Origin: Nesterenkonia sp. PF2B19
Lineage (GTDB): Bacteria > Actinomycetota > Actinomycetes > Actinomycetales > Micrococcaceae
Length of the DNA: 64,000 nt
Reading direction: 5' to 3'
Assembly: GCF_001758425.2 (NCBI RefSeq)
Contig: NZ_MDSS02000012.1
Location: 1-64,000, forward strand
Position numbers and translations under genes: made by a program. Positions 9,322 through 21,598 of the stretch are shown piece by piece (position 1 is the first letter of the stretch; each line of letters opens with the position of its first letter). The notes below the pieces were generated by a model. That model was not told where the DNA came from. It was given only the letters and a program-made list of their open reading frames with translations, and searched no databases.

Positions 9322-12094
9322 GGGCTCCCCGGATCCGACACCGCCCGCTGCCCGCAGCACCCGCCCAGCTGCCGCCGAAGGGGCTGCCGGGGCTCGATCC
9401 TGCCTGGTCACGGCTGGTGGCGGCCCGGACCGTCGACGGCACCCGTACCTTCCACGTCCTGGACACCGGCCCGATCCTGGCTGCCCGGGGCATCCCCGTG
9501 CGGGGCACGATCCTGGCCGTCCACGGCAACCCGACCTGGTCCTACCTGTGGCGAGGGCTCGTCGCTGAGTCGCTGCGGCAGGCAGAGGCCGACACCGCCG
9601 GCGGGTGGCGCATCATCGCCCCCGACCAGCTGGACATGGGCTACTCCGAGCGCCTGTGCCACGCCGGCGCCCCGCGCACCCTGACGGGCGCGGATCCGGA
9701 TGAATGCGGATATCGCCGGATGGCGCAGCGGCTCGACGACCTGGACGCCTGATGGACGCCCTCGACGTCGACACGGCCCTTCCTCTGGTGACGCTGGGCC
9801 ACGACTGGGGCGGCGTCATCTCCCTGGGCTGGGCCACGCGCCATCCCTACGACGTCGACGCCGCCGCGACGCTGAACACCGCAGTGGACCATCCGGTGGA
9901 CGAGCCCGTCCCGGCCGCGCTGCGCGCGGCCACCGCACCGGGCCTGCTGAGCGCCTCCACCGTGGAGACCCGAGGGTTCCTCGGGGTCACGCTGTCCCTG
10001 GCGGAAGGGCGCCTCGACCGTGAGGTCCATGCCGCCTACTCGGCCCCGTACCGGAGCCGCGATCGGCGCGGGGGCATCGGCGGGTTCGTGGCGGACATCC
10101 CCGCCTCCGCAGACCACGTCTCCCGCGGGACGCTGGAGGAGGTCTCCTCGGCCCTGACCCGATGGGACAAGCCCACGCTGCTGCTCTGGGGGCCGAAGGA
10201 CCCGGTCTTCCAAGAACGCCATCTGGCGGATCTGCAGGAGCGCATCCCCCATGCCGACCTGCACCGCTTCGAGGGTGCCGGCCACCTGGTGGCGGAGGAC
10301 CGAGACATCGCAGCACCGCTGCTGACCTGGCTCGACGGCATGGACCGGCGCGACGGACGTCTCCGCCCGGAGGACTCGACCCGCCGCTCCCCCGCCCCGG
10401 CCGCCGCGGTGCACGGTCTGCACGCTCAGCTTGATGAGATGACGGCGAGCTGGCGGCGGAAGTCCCCCGCAGTGGTGGACATGACCTCCCAGGACCCGAC
10501 GGCGCTCAGCTGGCAGGAGCTCTCCTCGCAGATCGACGCGCTCGCTCGCGGGCTCAGCGAGCTCGGCGTCTCCCGGGGCGACAGGGTGTCCCTGCTGGTC
10601 CCGCCCGGCAACGACCTGACCGTGGTGCTCTACGCCTGCCTGCGCATCGGGGCGGTGGCCGTCGTCGCCGACGCAGGCCTCGGCGTGAGGGGCATGACGC
10701 GGGCCGCCCGCAGCGAAGCGGCCGGACTGGATCATCGGCGCCACCCCCGGCCTGGCCCTGGCCCGGACCTTCGGCTGGCCCGGTCGGCGGATCAGCGTCC
10801 AGGCGCTCTCACACCGCCAGGCACGCCTGCTCGGCACCGTGGCCTCGGTGGAGCGGCTGCTGCGCAGCCACGTGGAGGGTCTCCCGACGTCCCCCACCCG
10901 GCCCCCGAGGACGAGGCGGCGGTGCTGTTCACCTCCGGCTCCACCGGACCGGCCAAGGGCGTGGTGTACACCCACGGACGGCTCGCCGCCCTCGTGGCGC
11001 TGCTGCGGCGCCAGTTCGACGTGACGCCCGGCTCGTCGCTGATCGCCGGTTTCGCGCCGTTCGCGCTGCTCGGCCCGGCCATCGGAGCCACCTCGGTGAC
11101 CCCGGACATGTCGGTGACACGGCCTGCCACGCTCACCGCTGACGCCGTCGCTCAGGCGGCGATGACGGGTGAGGCCACGATGTTCTTCGGCTCCCCCGCG
11201 GCGCTGCGCAACGTCGTGGCGACCGCGCCCGAGCTCCAGGCGGACCAGCGAGCCGCCCTGGGACGGATCTCACTGGTCCTCTCGGCCGGGGCACCGGTCC
11301 ATCCGGATCTGTTGGACGCCGTCCAGGAGCTCTTCCCCTCCGCAGAGATCCATACGCCCTATGGCATGACCGAGGGGCTCCTGCAGGCGGACATCGACCG
11401 TGACGGAGTGCATGAGGCGATGGCCACCGGACAGAGCGGAGTATGCGTGGGCCAGCCTGTGGCGGGCGTGCGGCTGGCCCTGGCGCCGCTCGATCCCGCA
11501 GGCCGTCCGGCGGAGGAGCTCACCGTGCTGGACGACCCCGTCCAGCCCGCCGCCGTCGGCGTCCTCTCCGAGATCGTCGTCTCTGCCGCGCATCTGAAGG
11601 CCGGCTACGACCGGCTCTGGCAGACGGACCGGGCCAGCAGTCGGGACACCGCCGAAGGCCTGCTGTGGCACCGCACCCACGACGTCGGCCATGTCGACTC
11701 CTCAGGGCGCCTGTGGATCGAGGGGCGCCTGCAGCACGTGATCACCACCCCCGATGGTCCGGTAGGCCCCGGCACGGTGGAGACCCCGGTGGACGCCCTC
11801 GACGAGGTGGCCCGCAGCGCTGCCGTCGGCGTCGGGCCGTCCGGCACCCAGGCCGTCGTCGTCATCGTGGAGCCGGACGGTCCGGACCGGCCCCTGCGCA
11901 CCGGTCGGTCCCCGCTGGCCTCGCCGGAGTTCGCCTCCGCAGTGCGCCATGCCGCCGGTGACGTCCCGGTCTCGGCCGTGCTCGTCCTCGACGAACTGCC
12001 CACCGACATCCGCCACAATTCGAAGATCGACCGCACCCGTCTGGCCCTCTGGGCCGAGAAGGCTCTGACCGGGAGGAGGCCCGGCACCCCGTGA
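9318..12094 (+). CDS. oleBC: OleBC fusion: alpha/beta hydrolase (beta-lactone decarboxylase) plus AMP-dependent beta-lactone synthetase; three frameshifts
   Basis: The N-terminal part (about 340 residues) is OleB, of the haloalkane-dehalogenase type: oxyanion motif HGNPTWSYLW, nucleophile Asp in GHDWGG, and base His in GAGHLVAED. The C-terminal part (about 530 residues) is OleC: ATP loop TSGSTGPAKG, YGMTEG, and GRLWIEGRLQHVI. OleC closes the beta-hydroxy acid to a beta-lactone and OleB decarboxylates it to the alkene. Reading breaks near 9750 (a missing C in GACGCCCTGATG) and near 10730, and returns near 10886. The 160-bp segment between the last two reads in another frame as WIIGATPGLALARTFG. 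Corrected length is about 925 residues. The overlaps with oleA and oleD (GTGA) indicate translational coupling. Confidence 0.9.
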
Positions 12095-13138
12095 GTGAGA
12101 CCACCCCCTCAGCTTCGCGTCCCGCCGAGATCCTGCCCGGCTCCCGGGTCCTGCTCACCGGCGCCTCCGGGCTGCTCGGCGGAAGCGTCGCCCGACGACT
12201 GGCGCAGGACGGCTATGAGGTGACCACCCTGCAGCGCAGCGCCTCGGGACTCGACGAGGTCCGTGACGTGCGTGGCTCGCTGACCGACCACGCCCTGGTG
12301 GCCCAGGCGATGGCCGGTCAGGACGCCGTCATCCACATGGCGGCCAAGGTGTCGGTCTCGGGCCGCCGCCAGGACTTCGTCGACGTCAACATCCACGGCA
12401 CCGAGAACGTCCTCGACGCGGCCGAGGCCGCCGGCGTGGAGCATCTGCTGCATGTCTCGTCTCCGTCGGTCGCCCATGCCGGCACCTCCCTGGTCGGGGA
12501 AGGCGCCGGAGACCCCGACGCGACCGCGGTCCTCGGCCACTATGCCCGCACCAAAGCTGAGGCCGAGCTGCTGGTCCAGGCGCGTGCGGCGGCGGGCATG
12601 AAGGTGCTGGTCATCCGTCCGCACCTGATCTGGGGCCCCGGGGACGGCCAGCTGACCCGCCGCGTGGTCGACCGCGCCCGCTCCGGCCGTCTGCCGCTGT
12701 TGGGCTCGGGCGCGGCCCCTGGTGGACACCCTCTACATCGACACGCTGGTGGACGCCTTCGCCGCCGGGCTGCGTCGGCTGCCTCAGATCCACGGCCGCC
12801 GACTGGTGCTGACCAACGGCGAACCGCGACCGATCGGCGAGCTCCTGATGGGCATCGCGGAGGCGGGCGGCGCGCGTCGTCCGCGGCTCCGCGTGGCCCC
12901 GGCGGTGGCGAAGGCGGCCGGACTGGCCGTGGAGAAGATCTGGGGCCTGGCGGAACGGGTCGCCGGTGACCTCGACGACGAACCTCCGATGACGAAGTTC
13001 CTGGCGGAGCAGCTCTCCACCGCCCACTGGTTCGACCAGCGGGAGACCCGGGCGGCCCTCGACTGGACCCCGGCGATCAGCATCGACGACGGCCTGGCCC
13101 TCCTGGCGGAGCACGTCCGCCGCACCGGCGGAGTCTGA
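12091..13138 (+). CDS. oleD: OleD, NADPH-dependent beta-keto acid reductase, frameshifted
   Basis: An extended short-chain dehydrogenase of about 348 residues. It has the nucleotide-binding GASGLLGGSVARRL near residues 24-37, the active-site pair in GHYARTK (YxxxK) and the SDR-typical HLIWGPGD. It reduces the beta-keto acid made by OleA to the beta-hydroxy acid used by OleC. The GTG start overlaps the oleBC stop. Near 12716 the run GCCCCTGG appears to carry one C too many; skipping it joins GSGAA to LVDTLYIDT. This is the last gene of the operon, and an ABC exporter gene converges on it 79 bp downstream. Confidence 0.9.
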
Positions 13139-13217
13139 GCCCACCGGCGCGGCCTCCGACTCAGGAGCTCGCGCTGGAACACCGCGCAGGAACGCCGCGC
13201 TGGAACACCCCGCAGGG

Positions 13218-15136
13218 TCACCCCACCGGAGTCTCCATCCGCAGGGCCGCCACCAGGCTGCGGTACAGCTGGGAGCTGGTCAGCAGCTGCCCGTGGGTGC
13301 CCTCATCAACGATGCGCCCTCCGTCCATCACGAGGATGCGGTCCGCGTCGACCACGGTCGAGAGCCGGTGGGCGATGGTCACGACGGCGGCATGGCGGGC
13401 GTGCGTGGCGATGGTCTCCTGCACGGCGGCCTCCGTGACGCCGTCGACCTGAGCGGTGGCCTCGTCGAGCAGCAGCACCGCCGGATCCACCAGCAGCGCC
13501 CGGGCCAGGGCGATCCGCTGACGCTGCCCTCCAGAGACGTTGGTGTCCGTCAGTGCCGTGTCCAGCCCGTGCGGCAGGCGGGAGACCATGTCCTCGAGCT
13601 GCAGTCGCCGCAGCACCTGCTGCAGCTGGTGCTCGTCTGCCTCGGGTGCGGAGAACAGCAGGTTCTCCCGAATCGTCCCGGGCACGACGGGAGTCTCCTG
13701 CTCCACGTAGCGAAGGCCGAGCGCACCAGGGCCGGGCTGAGCTGCCCGTAGGGCGTGCCGCGCAGTCTGAGCTCTCCCTCCTCGGGCTCCAGGAACCGCA
13801 TCATCAGCGACAGCAGCGTCGTCTTCCCGGCCCCGGAGGGGCCGACGAGCGCCACGTGGCCCGTCGCCGGGACCCGCAGATCGATGCCCTGGACCGCCAC
13901 CGGACCGTCCTGCGCATAGCGGGCGGTCACTCCTGCCAGCTCCAGCACGGGCCGGGATGCGGTCTCCGAGTCGCTGCTCTCCGTTGCCGCCGGTGCCTCT
14001 GGACCGGCGTCTCCAGGTGGTGGCCCTCCCCTGCCCGAGCGGGGGTCCGGGGCTGGGACGCCGAAGTCGTCGTGGCCCGGCCCCGTCACGGCGCCCGAGC
14101 CTCGTGCCACTCCCTCCACGACGCGGAGGTCGGCTCGCCGGTCCTCCACGGGCATCGCGTCCACCTGGCTGATCCGTCCGGCGGCGGCCAGGCCGGACTG
14201 CAGCGTGGTGAGGTTCTGGGTGAGCTCCATCAGCGGCCCGGTCAGTCCCCAGACATAGAGCAGGAACGCCACGAGCGTGGAGACACCGATGTGGCCTTCG
14301 GAGACGCGCCAGGCTCCCAGCGCGAGCACCATGATGAGGGCGCCGTCGAGTCCGACTCCCGCGACCGTCCAGGCTCCCGCCTGGATCTTCACGGAACGCA
14401 GGCTGTGCCGTCGGGAGGAGCCCACGTGGCGCATCAGCGACTCGTAGCGGCGTCCTTCGGCCCGCGAGGACTTCACCGTCTTGATGGCCCGCACCGTGCC
14501 CTCCAGGTCGGATCCGAGGTCACCCAGGGCGGCCTGGGCCTTCTCCTCCACCGTGGCGATGCGCGGCATGAGCACGGCGAAGATCACCAGCACGACCGCC
14601 AGAGCAGCGAGTGTGGTGCCCAGCAGCACCAGGTCCAGGCGCGCCATCAGCAGCAGGGAGCCGAGGATCATGATGGCGCCGTTGATCAGCCCGATGATGG
14701 CGGTCGAGGCCGCCTGGTTGAGCAGCACCGTGTCCGAGGTGACCCTGGTGACGAGCTCCCCGGGACTGCGCCGCAGGAGCTCGAAGACGCGGGACCCCAG
14801 GTATCGGAGGATCATGCGTCGGCGGGCGTCGTAGACGATGTCCTCGGCCAGCCGCCCCAGGAGGACCCACTGGCACCAGCCAAGACCGGCGCCGAGCAGG
14901 AGCAGACCGACCAGCACCAGGACGGGATCCCGCAGCGAGGCGTCCACCGCGAGGCTGTCCAGCACCCATTTGGTGACCATCGGGCTCGCCAGCCCCATGG
15001 CCGAGACGGCGAGCGAGAGCAGCAGCCCGAGTCCCAGGACCTTCAGATGCGGTCGCGCGAAGGACCACAGGACCTTCATGCGGACTGAGGACGAGGCCTC
15101 GGGCTCGACCGACGCCTCCACTGTTGATTCATTCAT
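13218..15136 (-). CDS. ABC exporter, fused permease and ATPase, frameshifted
   Basis: The protein of about 639 residues starts at 15136. Residues 20-310 form the type I exporter membrane domain with six hydrophobic segments (WSFARPHLKVLGLGLLLS onward), followed by an unusual linker of about 50 residues rich in Gly, Pro and Asp. The ATPase domain then shows Walker A GPSGAGKTT, the signature SGGQRQRIALARAL, Walker B LLLDEATAQ and the H-loop IAHRLS. A missing G/C near 13719 shifts the frame between the Q-loop SALVRSA and LRYVEQETPVVPGTIREN. The likely substrate is a lipid or drug, and it would act as a dimer. It is divergent from a TetR gene 82 bp away, a common local-control arrangement. Confidence 0.88.
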
Positions 15137-15153
15137 GACACCTAGTGAGACAT

Positions 15154-15166
15154 AAGTGTCGCACTT
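15154..15166. promoter_or_regulatory. candidate TetR operator AAGTG-TCG-CACTT
   Basis: This perfect 5-3-5 dyad lies in the 82-bp gap between the ABC exporter and the TetR gene. It falls just downstream of a TTGACG hexamer (15173-15168, minus strand) that could be the exporter -35. A repressor bound there would block the exporter promoter. Confidence 0.45.
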
Positions 15167-15218
15167 TCGTCAATACTTGTGGCACATCAGGGCTGTTCAC
15201 TCCTGTACGCTGGGTCCC

Positions 15219-15937
15219 ATGCAGGAGATCGACAGCGCCGCGTCCCCAGCCCCCGGAACCGAGCGGGAGACGGAGGCCGAGGAGGACGCCAGCCCCGCAG
15301 AGCCGGGACCGGAAGAGCCGGGACCGGATCGCGCTCACTCCTCATCAGACCCCTCGCCCCGCCGAGTCCGGCCGCGCAGCGCACCCGCCGGGCCATACTG
15401 CTCGCCGCCGTCGAGGTCCTGTCCGTGAACCCCGGAGCCGCCCTCAGCGATGTGGCGGACACGGCCGGCGTCTCTCGGAGCACCTTGCATCGTCACTTCA
15501 CGGACCGTGCCGCTCTACGTGCCGCCGTGGACGCTCTGGCGGAGGAGCAATGGACGGAGGCGGTCCGTGTGGCGCGGCTGGACCAGGGATCGGGCTTCCA
15601 GGCCTTCCGTCGCCTCTGCGGTGAACTGATCAGCCGCATCGACACCCTGGCCTGGTGGATGGCCTCCGACGAGCCCGATCAGGACACGTCCGGCGACTGC
15701 GAGGCGCCCGCTGAATCCGCCGAGGATGCGGAGATCGCCGCGGCGCTGCGCCGTGGGCATCGGGACGGCACCATCGATCCGACCCTCAGCCCCGAATGGG
15801 TCAGCAACATCACCTGGGCGACGCTCTACGCCATCCGCTTCATCCCGGCCCAGGGCGGGATGAGCCCCTTCGAGGCGCGCCAGCAGGGCCTGCGGACCCT
15901 CCTGAAGTCCGTCGCCGCCGACCCCTCGGCCGTCTGA
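15219..15937 (+). CDS. TetR family transcriptional regulator, frameshifted
   Basis: About 239 residues from the ATG at 15219; a TACGCT -10 ends seven bases before it, suggesting a leaderless message. An acidic Pro/Glu-rich tail of about 50 residues comes first. It is followed by the TetR DNA-binding helices (RRAILLAAVEVL, LSDVADTAGVSRSTLHRHF) and an all-helical ligand domain ending near residue 239. A missing C near 15374 (CGGCCGCGC for CGGCCCGCGC) separates the tail from the DNA-binding domain. The long N-terminal extension is unusual for TetR proteins. It probably represses the divergent ABC exporter. Confidence 0.85.
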
Positions 15938-15947
15938 ACCGGGGCCC

Positions 15948-18706
15948 TCACCACCGGCTGATGGCTCGGCGCGCCGAGTCGGTGCGCTGCTGCGGATTGG
16001 CGATGTCGATGGTCGCATGCAGGATGCTGACGCCTTCCTCCGCGACCAGCAGGGGCGCGATCTCCAGCGCGGCGACCTGGGGGTGGTTGTCCTTGAGCAT
16101 GGCCACCCGCTGCAGGGTCTCCTCCACCGCAGTGATGTCCACCGGCGGCAGACCACGATGCCCCGTGAGCTTCTGCGCGGCACGCGGCCGACGGACCAGA
16201 GATCTGAGATCTTTGTCGGTCAGCGGCGGGACGGCATGGGCCCAGTCGTCCAGGAGGTCCACTGCGTCACCGGAGATCCCGAAGGACACCACGGGACCCA
16301 TGAGCGGATCCTCCAGGGCCCGGACCCTACACCCCTGCCCGATGGGGGCCATCGCCTGGACCTCGAGGCCCGGTGCGCCGAGACCCTCCAGCTGAGCACG
16401 CATGTCCGCCACGCTGCGGCGCAGCATGTCGGCGTCGCTGATGTTGAGCCGCACGCCCCCGAGATCCAGGCGGTGCCGCAGCGAGTCAGTGGTGGCCTTG
16501 ACCGCCACCGGCCAGCCGAGCCGTTCCGCGGCCGCGACCGCCTCCTCCGCCGTCGTGAAAGGGACCGACGGCATCACTGAGAGCCCATAGTGACCCAGCA
16601 GCTCCGCGGCCTGTTCGGCCTCGAGCCGATGCAGGGCGGTCCCGGAGACGGATTCCGCGAGCCAGCCCTCGAGGAGCTCGTCGACGGTGCGCGAGACGGT
16701 GGAGCCTTCCAGGCCGGAAGGCGTCCAGGGCTCGCCGATCCCCTCCTGCCGCCATCGCTGGTAGCGCACGATCTTGCCCAGAGCGGCCACCGAGCGGGCG
16801 GGTGAGGAATAGACGGGGACGCCCTGCTGCAGCGCGCCGGTCTCCATGACCGGCGCGGCGGCGGCCAGGTGGTTCAGCGGCACATCGTCCTCCAGGACCC
16901 CGATGAGCGAGACGACCACGGGCTTGGGATGCTGCCGAGCGGTGTCGAGGATCCCCCGGGAATGATCCTGGTGCTCGCCGGCGACGGTCGGCTGGAGGCA
17001 CAGCGCGACGGCGTCCACCTCCTCGGCTCCCAGCAGCGCGTCGAGCGCCTTCCGCAGCTTATCCTCCGCCTCACGTCGGGTCCCGTCGAGGTCAAGCCCC
17101 GACTCCGTCCGTACGGCCTGAAGCCCGTGGGACTGGGCGGCGTCCGCCAGCACCCGGCCCATCGAGGCGGAGTTCGACAGGATGCCCAGACGCGGCCCGG
17201 CGGGAAGCGGCTGGCTGGCCAGGATCTGCAGCACGTCCATGAGCGAATCATGGTTGCCGACCTGGATGACGCCGGAGTGCTCGAGCATGGAGTCCACGGC
17301 CCCCCGCGGAGTCAGCGTGGTGCGCACGTCATGGCCGGGCGGCAGCCGACGGCCTGTGACGTCGGATGTGGCGACGACCACCGGCTTCGTCAGCGACAGC
17401 CGCCGGGCGATGCGAGAGAACTTGCGGGGGTTTCCGAAGCTCTCCAGGTAGATCCCGACAGCTCGCGTCGCCTCGTCGTCCTCGAAGCGCTGCATGGCGT
17501 CGTTCCCGGAGAGGTCCGCGCGGTTGCCCGCCGAGATCACCGAGGACAGCCCGACCTGCCGTCGATGGGCCGCGGCGTACAGCGACACTCCGATCGAGGC
17601 CGACTGGCTGAAGAGCCCGACCCCGCCGCGCAAGGGCATCGTCGGGGACAGGGAGGCGTTGAGCGAGATGTCGGGGTCGGTGTTGATCAGGCCCACAGAG
17701 GCCGGCCCGATCACCCGCATCCCCCACCCGCGGGCCAGCCGAACGAGCTCCCGCTGATCGAGGACGGCGCCGGATGCCCGAGACCCTCCGGCGCCCTCGG
17801 CCTCGAGCCCCGCGGTCACCACCAGCAGTCCCTTGACCCCGTGCCGACCGCAGTCCGCCACCACCTCGGCCAGCCGCTCCGGAGGCACCGCCACGACCGC
17901 CAGATCGACGTCCTGCTTGATGTGCTCCAGCGAGGCGTACGCCTCCGTGCCGCCGACCTCGAAGGCGTCCGGGTTCACGGCGTGGACGCCTCCGGTGAAC
18001 CGCCCCTCTACGAGGTTGTGCACCAGGTGATACCCCACCGAGCCGTACTCGCGGGAGGCGCCGATGACCGCCACCTGGGACGGCGTCAGCAGCTCGGCGA
18101 CGCTGCGGGACTCGGCGCGATGCTCCCGCGCCTCCATCACGGCGCGGGACTTCTCCGTCGGGTCGATGGGGAACTCGAGGACGACCACGCCGTCTTCGAA
18201 CCGCCGCTGCACCTCATAGCCGGCCTCGGAGAAGACGGCCAACATCTTGCGGTTCTCCGGCAGGACCTCCGCGGAGAACCGCTCCAGGCTACGCTCCCGG
18301 CCGCTGCCGCCAGATGCTCCAGAAGGATCGACCCCAGACCTCTGCCCTGATGGGCGTCGGAGATGTGGAACGAGACCTCGGCCTCCCGGGTGCCGTCGAT
18401 GCGGTCGTAGCCGCCGACGCCGATGATCTCCTGATCGCCGGACGGGCTGGCCAGCAGGATCACCATCGCCACCCGGTCGACGTGGTCCACCTGGGTGAAG
18501 CGTCGCAGCTCCTTCTCCGTCAGTGAGGACTTGTAGGTGAAGTACCGCAGATAGATGGACGACTCCGACTGGGCCGCATGCATGCGCTGCAGCCGCTCGG
18601 CATCGTCAGCCCCGATCGGGCGCAGGTGGGCCGCGGCGCCGTCCCGCAGGACGACATCTGCCTCCCAGTGGCCCGGATATCCGCCGGTTTCTGCTGGTTC
18701 ACCCAT
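15948..18706 (-). CDS. GNAT acetyltransferase fused to ADP-forming acyl-CoA synthetase-like domains (Pat-type), frameshifted
   Basis: About 919 residues from the ATG at 18706, with a TAGTCT -10 seven bases upstream. The order is a GNAT domain first (residues 20-190; acetyl-CoA loop HQGRGLGS), then a CoA-binding Rossmann domain (VAVIGASREYGSVGYH), a succinyl-CoA-synthetase-like region and an ATP-grasp domain (LGWPVAVKATTD). The family includes protein lysine acetyltransferases that control acetyl-CoA synthetase. A missing G near 18297 splits the GNAT domain between LLEHLAAAAG and ERSLERFSAEVLPENRKML. The gene converges on the TetR gene with a 10-bp gap and is divergent from parC. Whether the synthetase half is catalytic or only senses CoA ligands cannot be judged here. 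Confidence 0.87.
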
Positions 18707-18816
18707 AGGATCAAGACTACGAGAACTTCCGGCCGGCAGGCATGGACCGCTCTGACGGACGCCTGCGCAGGCCCTGCCGACCCTCACGACCCCGACGAAG
18801 GACACCTTCCGCGCCC

Positions 18817-21444
18817 ATGGCCCGCCGTTCGACTTCCAGCTCCCCGCGCTCCGGCCCCGAGCAGCCCCCGGTGACCCCGGAGGACCACATCGTCGACATC
18901 GACGTCTCGGCGGAGATGGAGACCTCGTTCCTGGAGTACGCCTATTCGGTGATCTACTCGCGGGCTCTGCCGGACGCCCGCGACGGACTGAAGCCGGTGC
19001 AGCGGCGGATCCTGTACATGATGTCCCAGATGGGGCTGCGCCCCGAGAAGGGCCATGTGAAGTCCGCCCGCGTGGTGGGCGAGGTGATGGGAAAGCTGCA
19101 CCCCCATGGGGACGCCGCCATCTACGACGCCCTGGTCCGCATGGCCCAGTCCTTCTCGCTGCGACTGCCCCTGGTGGACGGCCACGGCAACTTCGGGTCC
19201 CTCGACGACGGCCCGGCGGCTCCCCGCTACACCGAAGCCCGTATGACGGCGGCCGCGGTGTCGATGACCACCGATCTGGACGAGGACGTCGTCGACTTCG
19301 AGCCGAACTATGACAATCAGCTGACCCAGCCTTCGGTGCTGCCCAGCGCCTTCCCCAACCTGCTGGTCAACGGCGCCTCGGGGATCGCCGTGGGCATGGC
19401 GACGAACATGGCTCCGCACAACCTGCGTGAAGTGGTCGCGGGGGCGCGGCATCTGATCATGCACCCCGAGGCCACGCTCGAGGACATCATGGTCCACATC
19501 CCCGGCCCTGACCTTCCCTCGGGTGGACGGATCGTGGGACTGGACGGCATCCGGGACGCCTACCGCACGGGTCGCGGCTCCTTCAAGACCCGCGCGACGG
19601 TCTCCATCGAGCAGGTCTCTCCGCGCAAGACGGGGATCGTCGTCACGGAGCTGCCCTACATGGTGGGTCCGGAGAAGATCATCGAGAAGATCAAGGACGC
19701 GGTCCAGTCCAAGCGCCTGGCCGGCATCTCCGACGTCTTGGACCTGACCGACCGCAAGCACGGCCTGCGGATGATCATCGAGCTCAAGGCCGGGTTCAAC
19801 CCCCAGGCGGTGCTGGCGCAGCTGTACAAGCTCACCCCGATGGAGGACTCCTTCGGGATCAACAACGTGGCCCTGGTGGACGGCCAGCCGCGCACACTGG
19901 GCCTGCTGGAGATGCTCCAGGTCTACGTGGACCACCGCATCTCCGTGGTGCGTCGGCGCACGGCGTATCGACTGGCGAAGCGCCAGGACCGCCTCCATCT
20001 GGTGGAGGGCCTGCTGATCGCGATCCTCGACATCGACGAGGTCATCCAGATCATCCGCGCCGCCGAGGACACCGGCACCGCCCGAGAGCGCCTGATGACG
20101 ATCTTCGACCTCACCCAGCCGCAGGCTGAGCACATCCTGGAGCTGCGGCTGCGGCAGCTGACCCGCTACTCGACGCTGGAGCTGGAGCAGGAGAAGCAGC
20201 GCCTCGAGGAGGAGATCGCCGAGCTTCAGGCGATCCTGGACTCCGAGCAGCGGCTGCGGGAGGCGGTGGCCGACGAGCTGGCCCAGGTGGCCGAGGCCCA
20301 CGGCGACGACCGCCGTACCCAGCTGGTGGAGTCCGAGACCCTGGAGGCCCCGGCTCCCGCGGCGAAGGTGGCCTCGCCCGATGAGGCGGTCACCGCCATG
20401 CAGATCGCCGACTCCCCGTGCTGGGCTCTGCTGTCGACCTCGGGGCAGCTGGCCCGCACCACGGACCGCTCCGGACTGGTCCATCCGACTCGTCGCGGGC
20501 GTCATGACGCGCTGACGTCCATGGTCCCCACCTCAGCCCGTGGGGAGATCGGCGCCATCACCTCGGCAGGACGGATGATCCGGGTGCCGGTGGTGGACAT
20601 GCCCGCCGTGGACGTCGCCTCCGGCACGGTGAATCTCAACCAGGGTGTCAAGGTCAAGGATTTCCTGGCGCTGGAGCGCAAAGAGGACCTGATCGCCTTC
20701 GTGCCCCTGGACGAGGTCGTCGCCCTCGGCACGGCCGCGGGGCGGGTCAAACGGGTCAACCCGGACTATCCGCTGAACCGGGACGAGTGGGAGGTCGTCG
20801 CGCTGAAGGGCAAGGACCGCGTCGTCGGCGCCCAGGCGGCCCCTGCTGATGACGACCAGCTGGTGTTCATCACTGCGGGGGCGCAGATGCTGCACTACGA
20901 CGCCGCACTGGTGCGTCCCCAGGGCAGGACCGCCGCCGGGATGGCAGGGATCAAGGTCGCCGACGGCGATGAGGTCATCAGCTTCACGGTCGTGCCCGGC
21001 GCGGGAGTGCCGGACGAGGACGGGCAGGTCGCGGAGGACCTGGCGGGCTGGACCCCGGTGGTGGTGACCGTCGCCGCCGGACAGGAGCCGCTGGAGGGCT
21101 TCGAGGACGGCAGCGTGAAGGTGACCGAGTTCTCCGAGTTCCCGGCCAAGGGGCGCGCGACCGCCGGCGTCCGTGCCCATCGTTTTCTCCGCGGCGAAGA
21201 CCACCTGCGCCTGGCGTGGGCAGGTCTGGGCCCGGCGATGGGCGCGGCGAAGAACGGCTCGGCCCGTGTGCTGCCGGCGGAGACGGCCCGACGCGACGGC
21301 TCCGGGATCCCGCTGGAGCGCACGGTCGATGCGGTGGCCTCCAGCCCGGAGGCCCTCACCCGCGTGGCCGGCGCACGCCTGTCGGCCGGCTCCGTGGACG
21401 GCGCCGAGGACGGCTCCGTGGACTCCGGGGCCGCCGGGGACTGA
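18817..21444 (+). CDS. parC: DNA topoisomerase IV subunit A (type IIA topoisomerase A chain)
   Basis: The protein has 875 residues from the ATG at 18817, where homologues start (MARRSTSS, then [20 protein letters not shown]). The winged-helix and active-site region is clear: [19 protein letters not shown] and APRYTEARM, with the DNA-cleaving Tyr at about residue 138. A tower/coiled-coil region ([17 protein letters not shown]) and a C-terminal beta-pinwheel follow. I see no intact GyrA box, which favours ParC over GyrA. It needs the ParE subunit, which is not in the window. The ribosome-binding site is weak at both this start and the upstream ATG at 18742. Confidence 0.88.
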   Translation: MARRSTSSSPRSGPEQPPVTPEDHIVDIDVSAEMETSFLEYAYSVIYSRALPDARDGLKPVQRRILYMMSQMGLRPEKGHVKSARVVGEVMGKLHPHGDAAIYDALVRMAQSFSLRLPLVDGHGNFGSLDDGPAAPRYTEARMTAAAVSMTTDLDEDVVDFEPNYDNQLTQPSVLPSAFPNLLVNGASGIAVGMATNMAPHNLREVVAGARHLIMHPEATLEDIMVHIPGPDLPSGGRIVGLDGIRDAYRTGRGSFKTRATVSIEQVSPRKTGIVVTELPYMVGPEKIIEKIKDAVQSKRLAGISDVLDLTDRKHGLRMIIELKAGFNPQAVLAQLYKLTPMEDSFGINNVALVDGQPRTLGLLEMLQVYVDHRISVVRRRTAYRLAKRQDRLHLVEGLLIAILDIDEVIQIIRAAEDTGTARERLMTIFDLTQPQAEHILELRLRQLTRYSTLELEQEKQRLEEEIAELQAILDSEQRLREAVADELAQVAEAHGDDRRTQLVESETLEAPAPAAKVASPDEAVTAMQIADSPCWALLSTSGQLARTTDRSGLVHPTRRGRHDALTSMVPTSARGEIGAITSAGRMIRVPVVDMPAVDVASGTVNLNQGVKVKDFLALERKEDLIAFVPLDEVVALGTAAGRVKRVNPDYPLNRDEWEVVALKGKDRVVGAQAAPADDDQLVFITAGAQMLHYDAALVRPQGRTAAGMAGIKVADGDEVISFTVVPGAGVPDEDGQVAEDLAGWTPVVVTVAAGQEPLEGFEDGSVKVTEFSEFPAKGRATAGVRAHRFLRGEDHLRLAWAGLGPAMGAAKNGSARVLPAETARRDGSGIPLERTVDAVASSPEALTRVAGARLSAGSVDGAEDGSVDSGAAGD

Positions 21445-21477
21445 CGCACGGTGGCGTCTCATCATGTGACACGCCAT

Positions 21478-21496
21478 TACTACAGGTTGTAGAAAT
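21478..21496 (+). promoter_or_regulatory. predicted BlaI-family operator upstream of blaI
   Basis: TACTACAGGTTGTAGAAAT has the TACA...TGTA core of BlaI/MecI/CopY operators (TACTACA and TGTAG around a 3-bp spacer). It lies 102 bp upstream of blaI, so the gene is probably autoregulated. A near-identical site lies at 36260-36278. Confidence 0.65.
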
Positions 21497-21598
21497 CACG
21501 GTCCCACCAGGAGTATCGTGGAAAGGCACCCTGCAGCGGGCTGAGCAGACTCGCTCCGCCTGTCAGGACACCCCATCACCGGCAAGGAGATCCACCGC

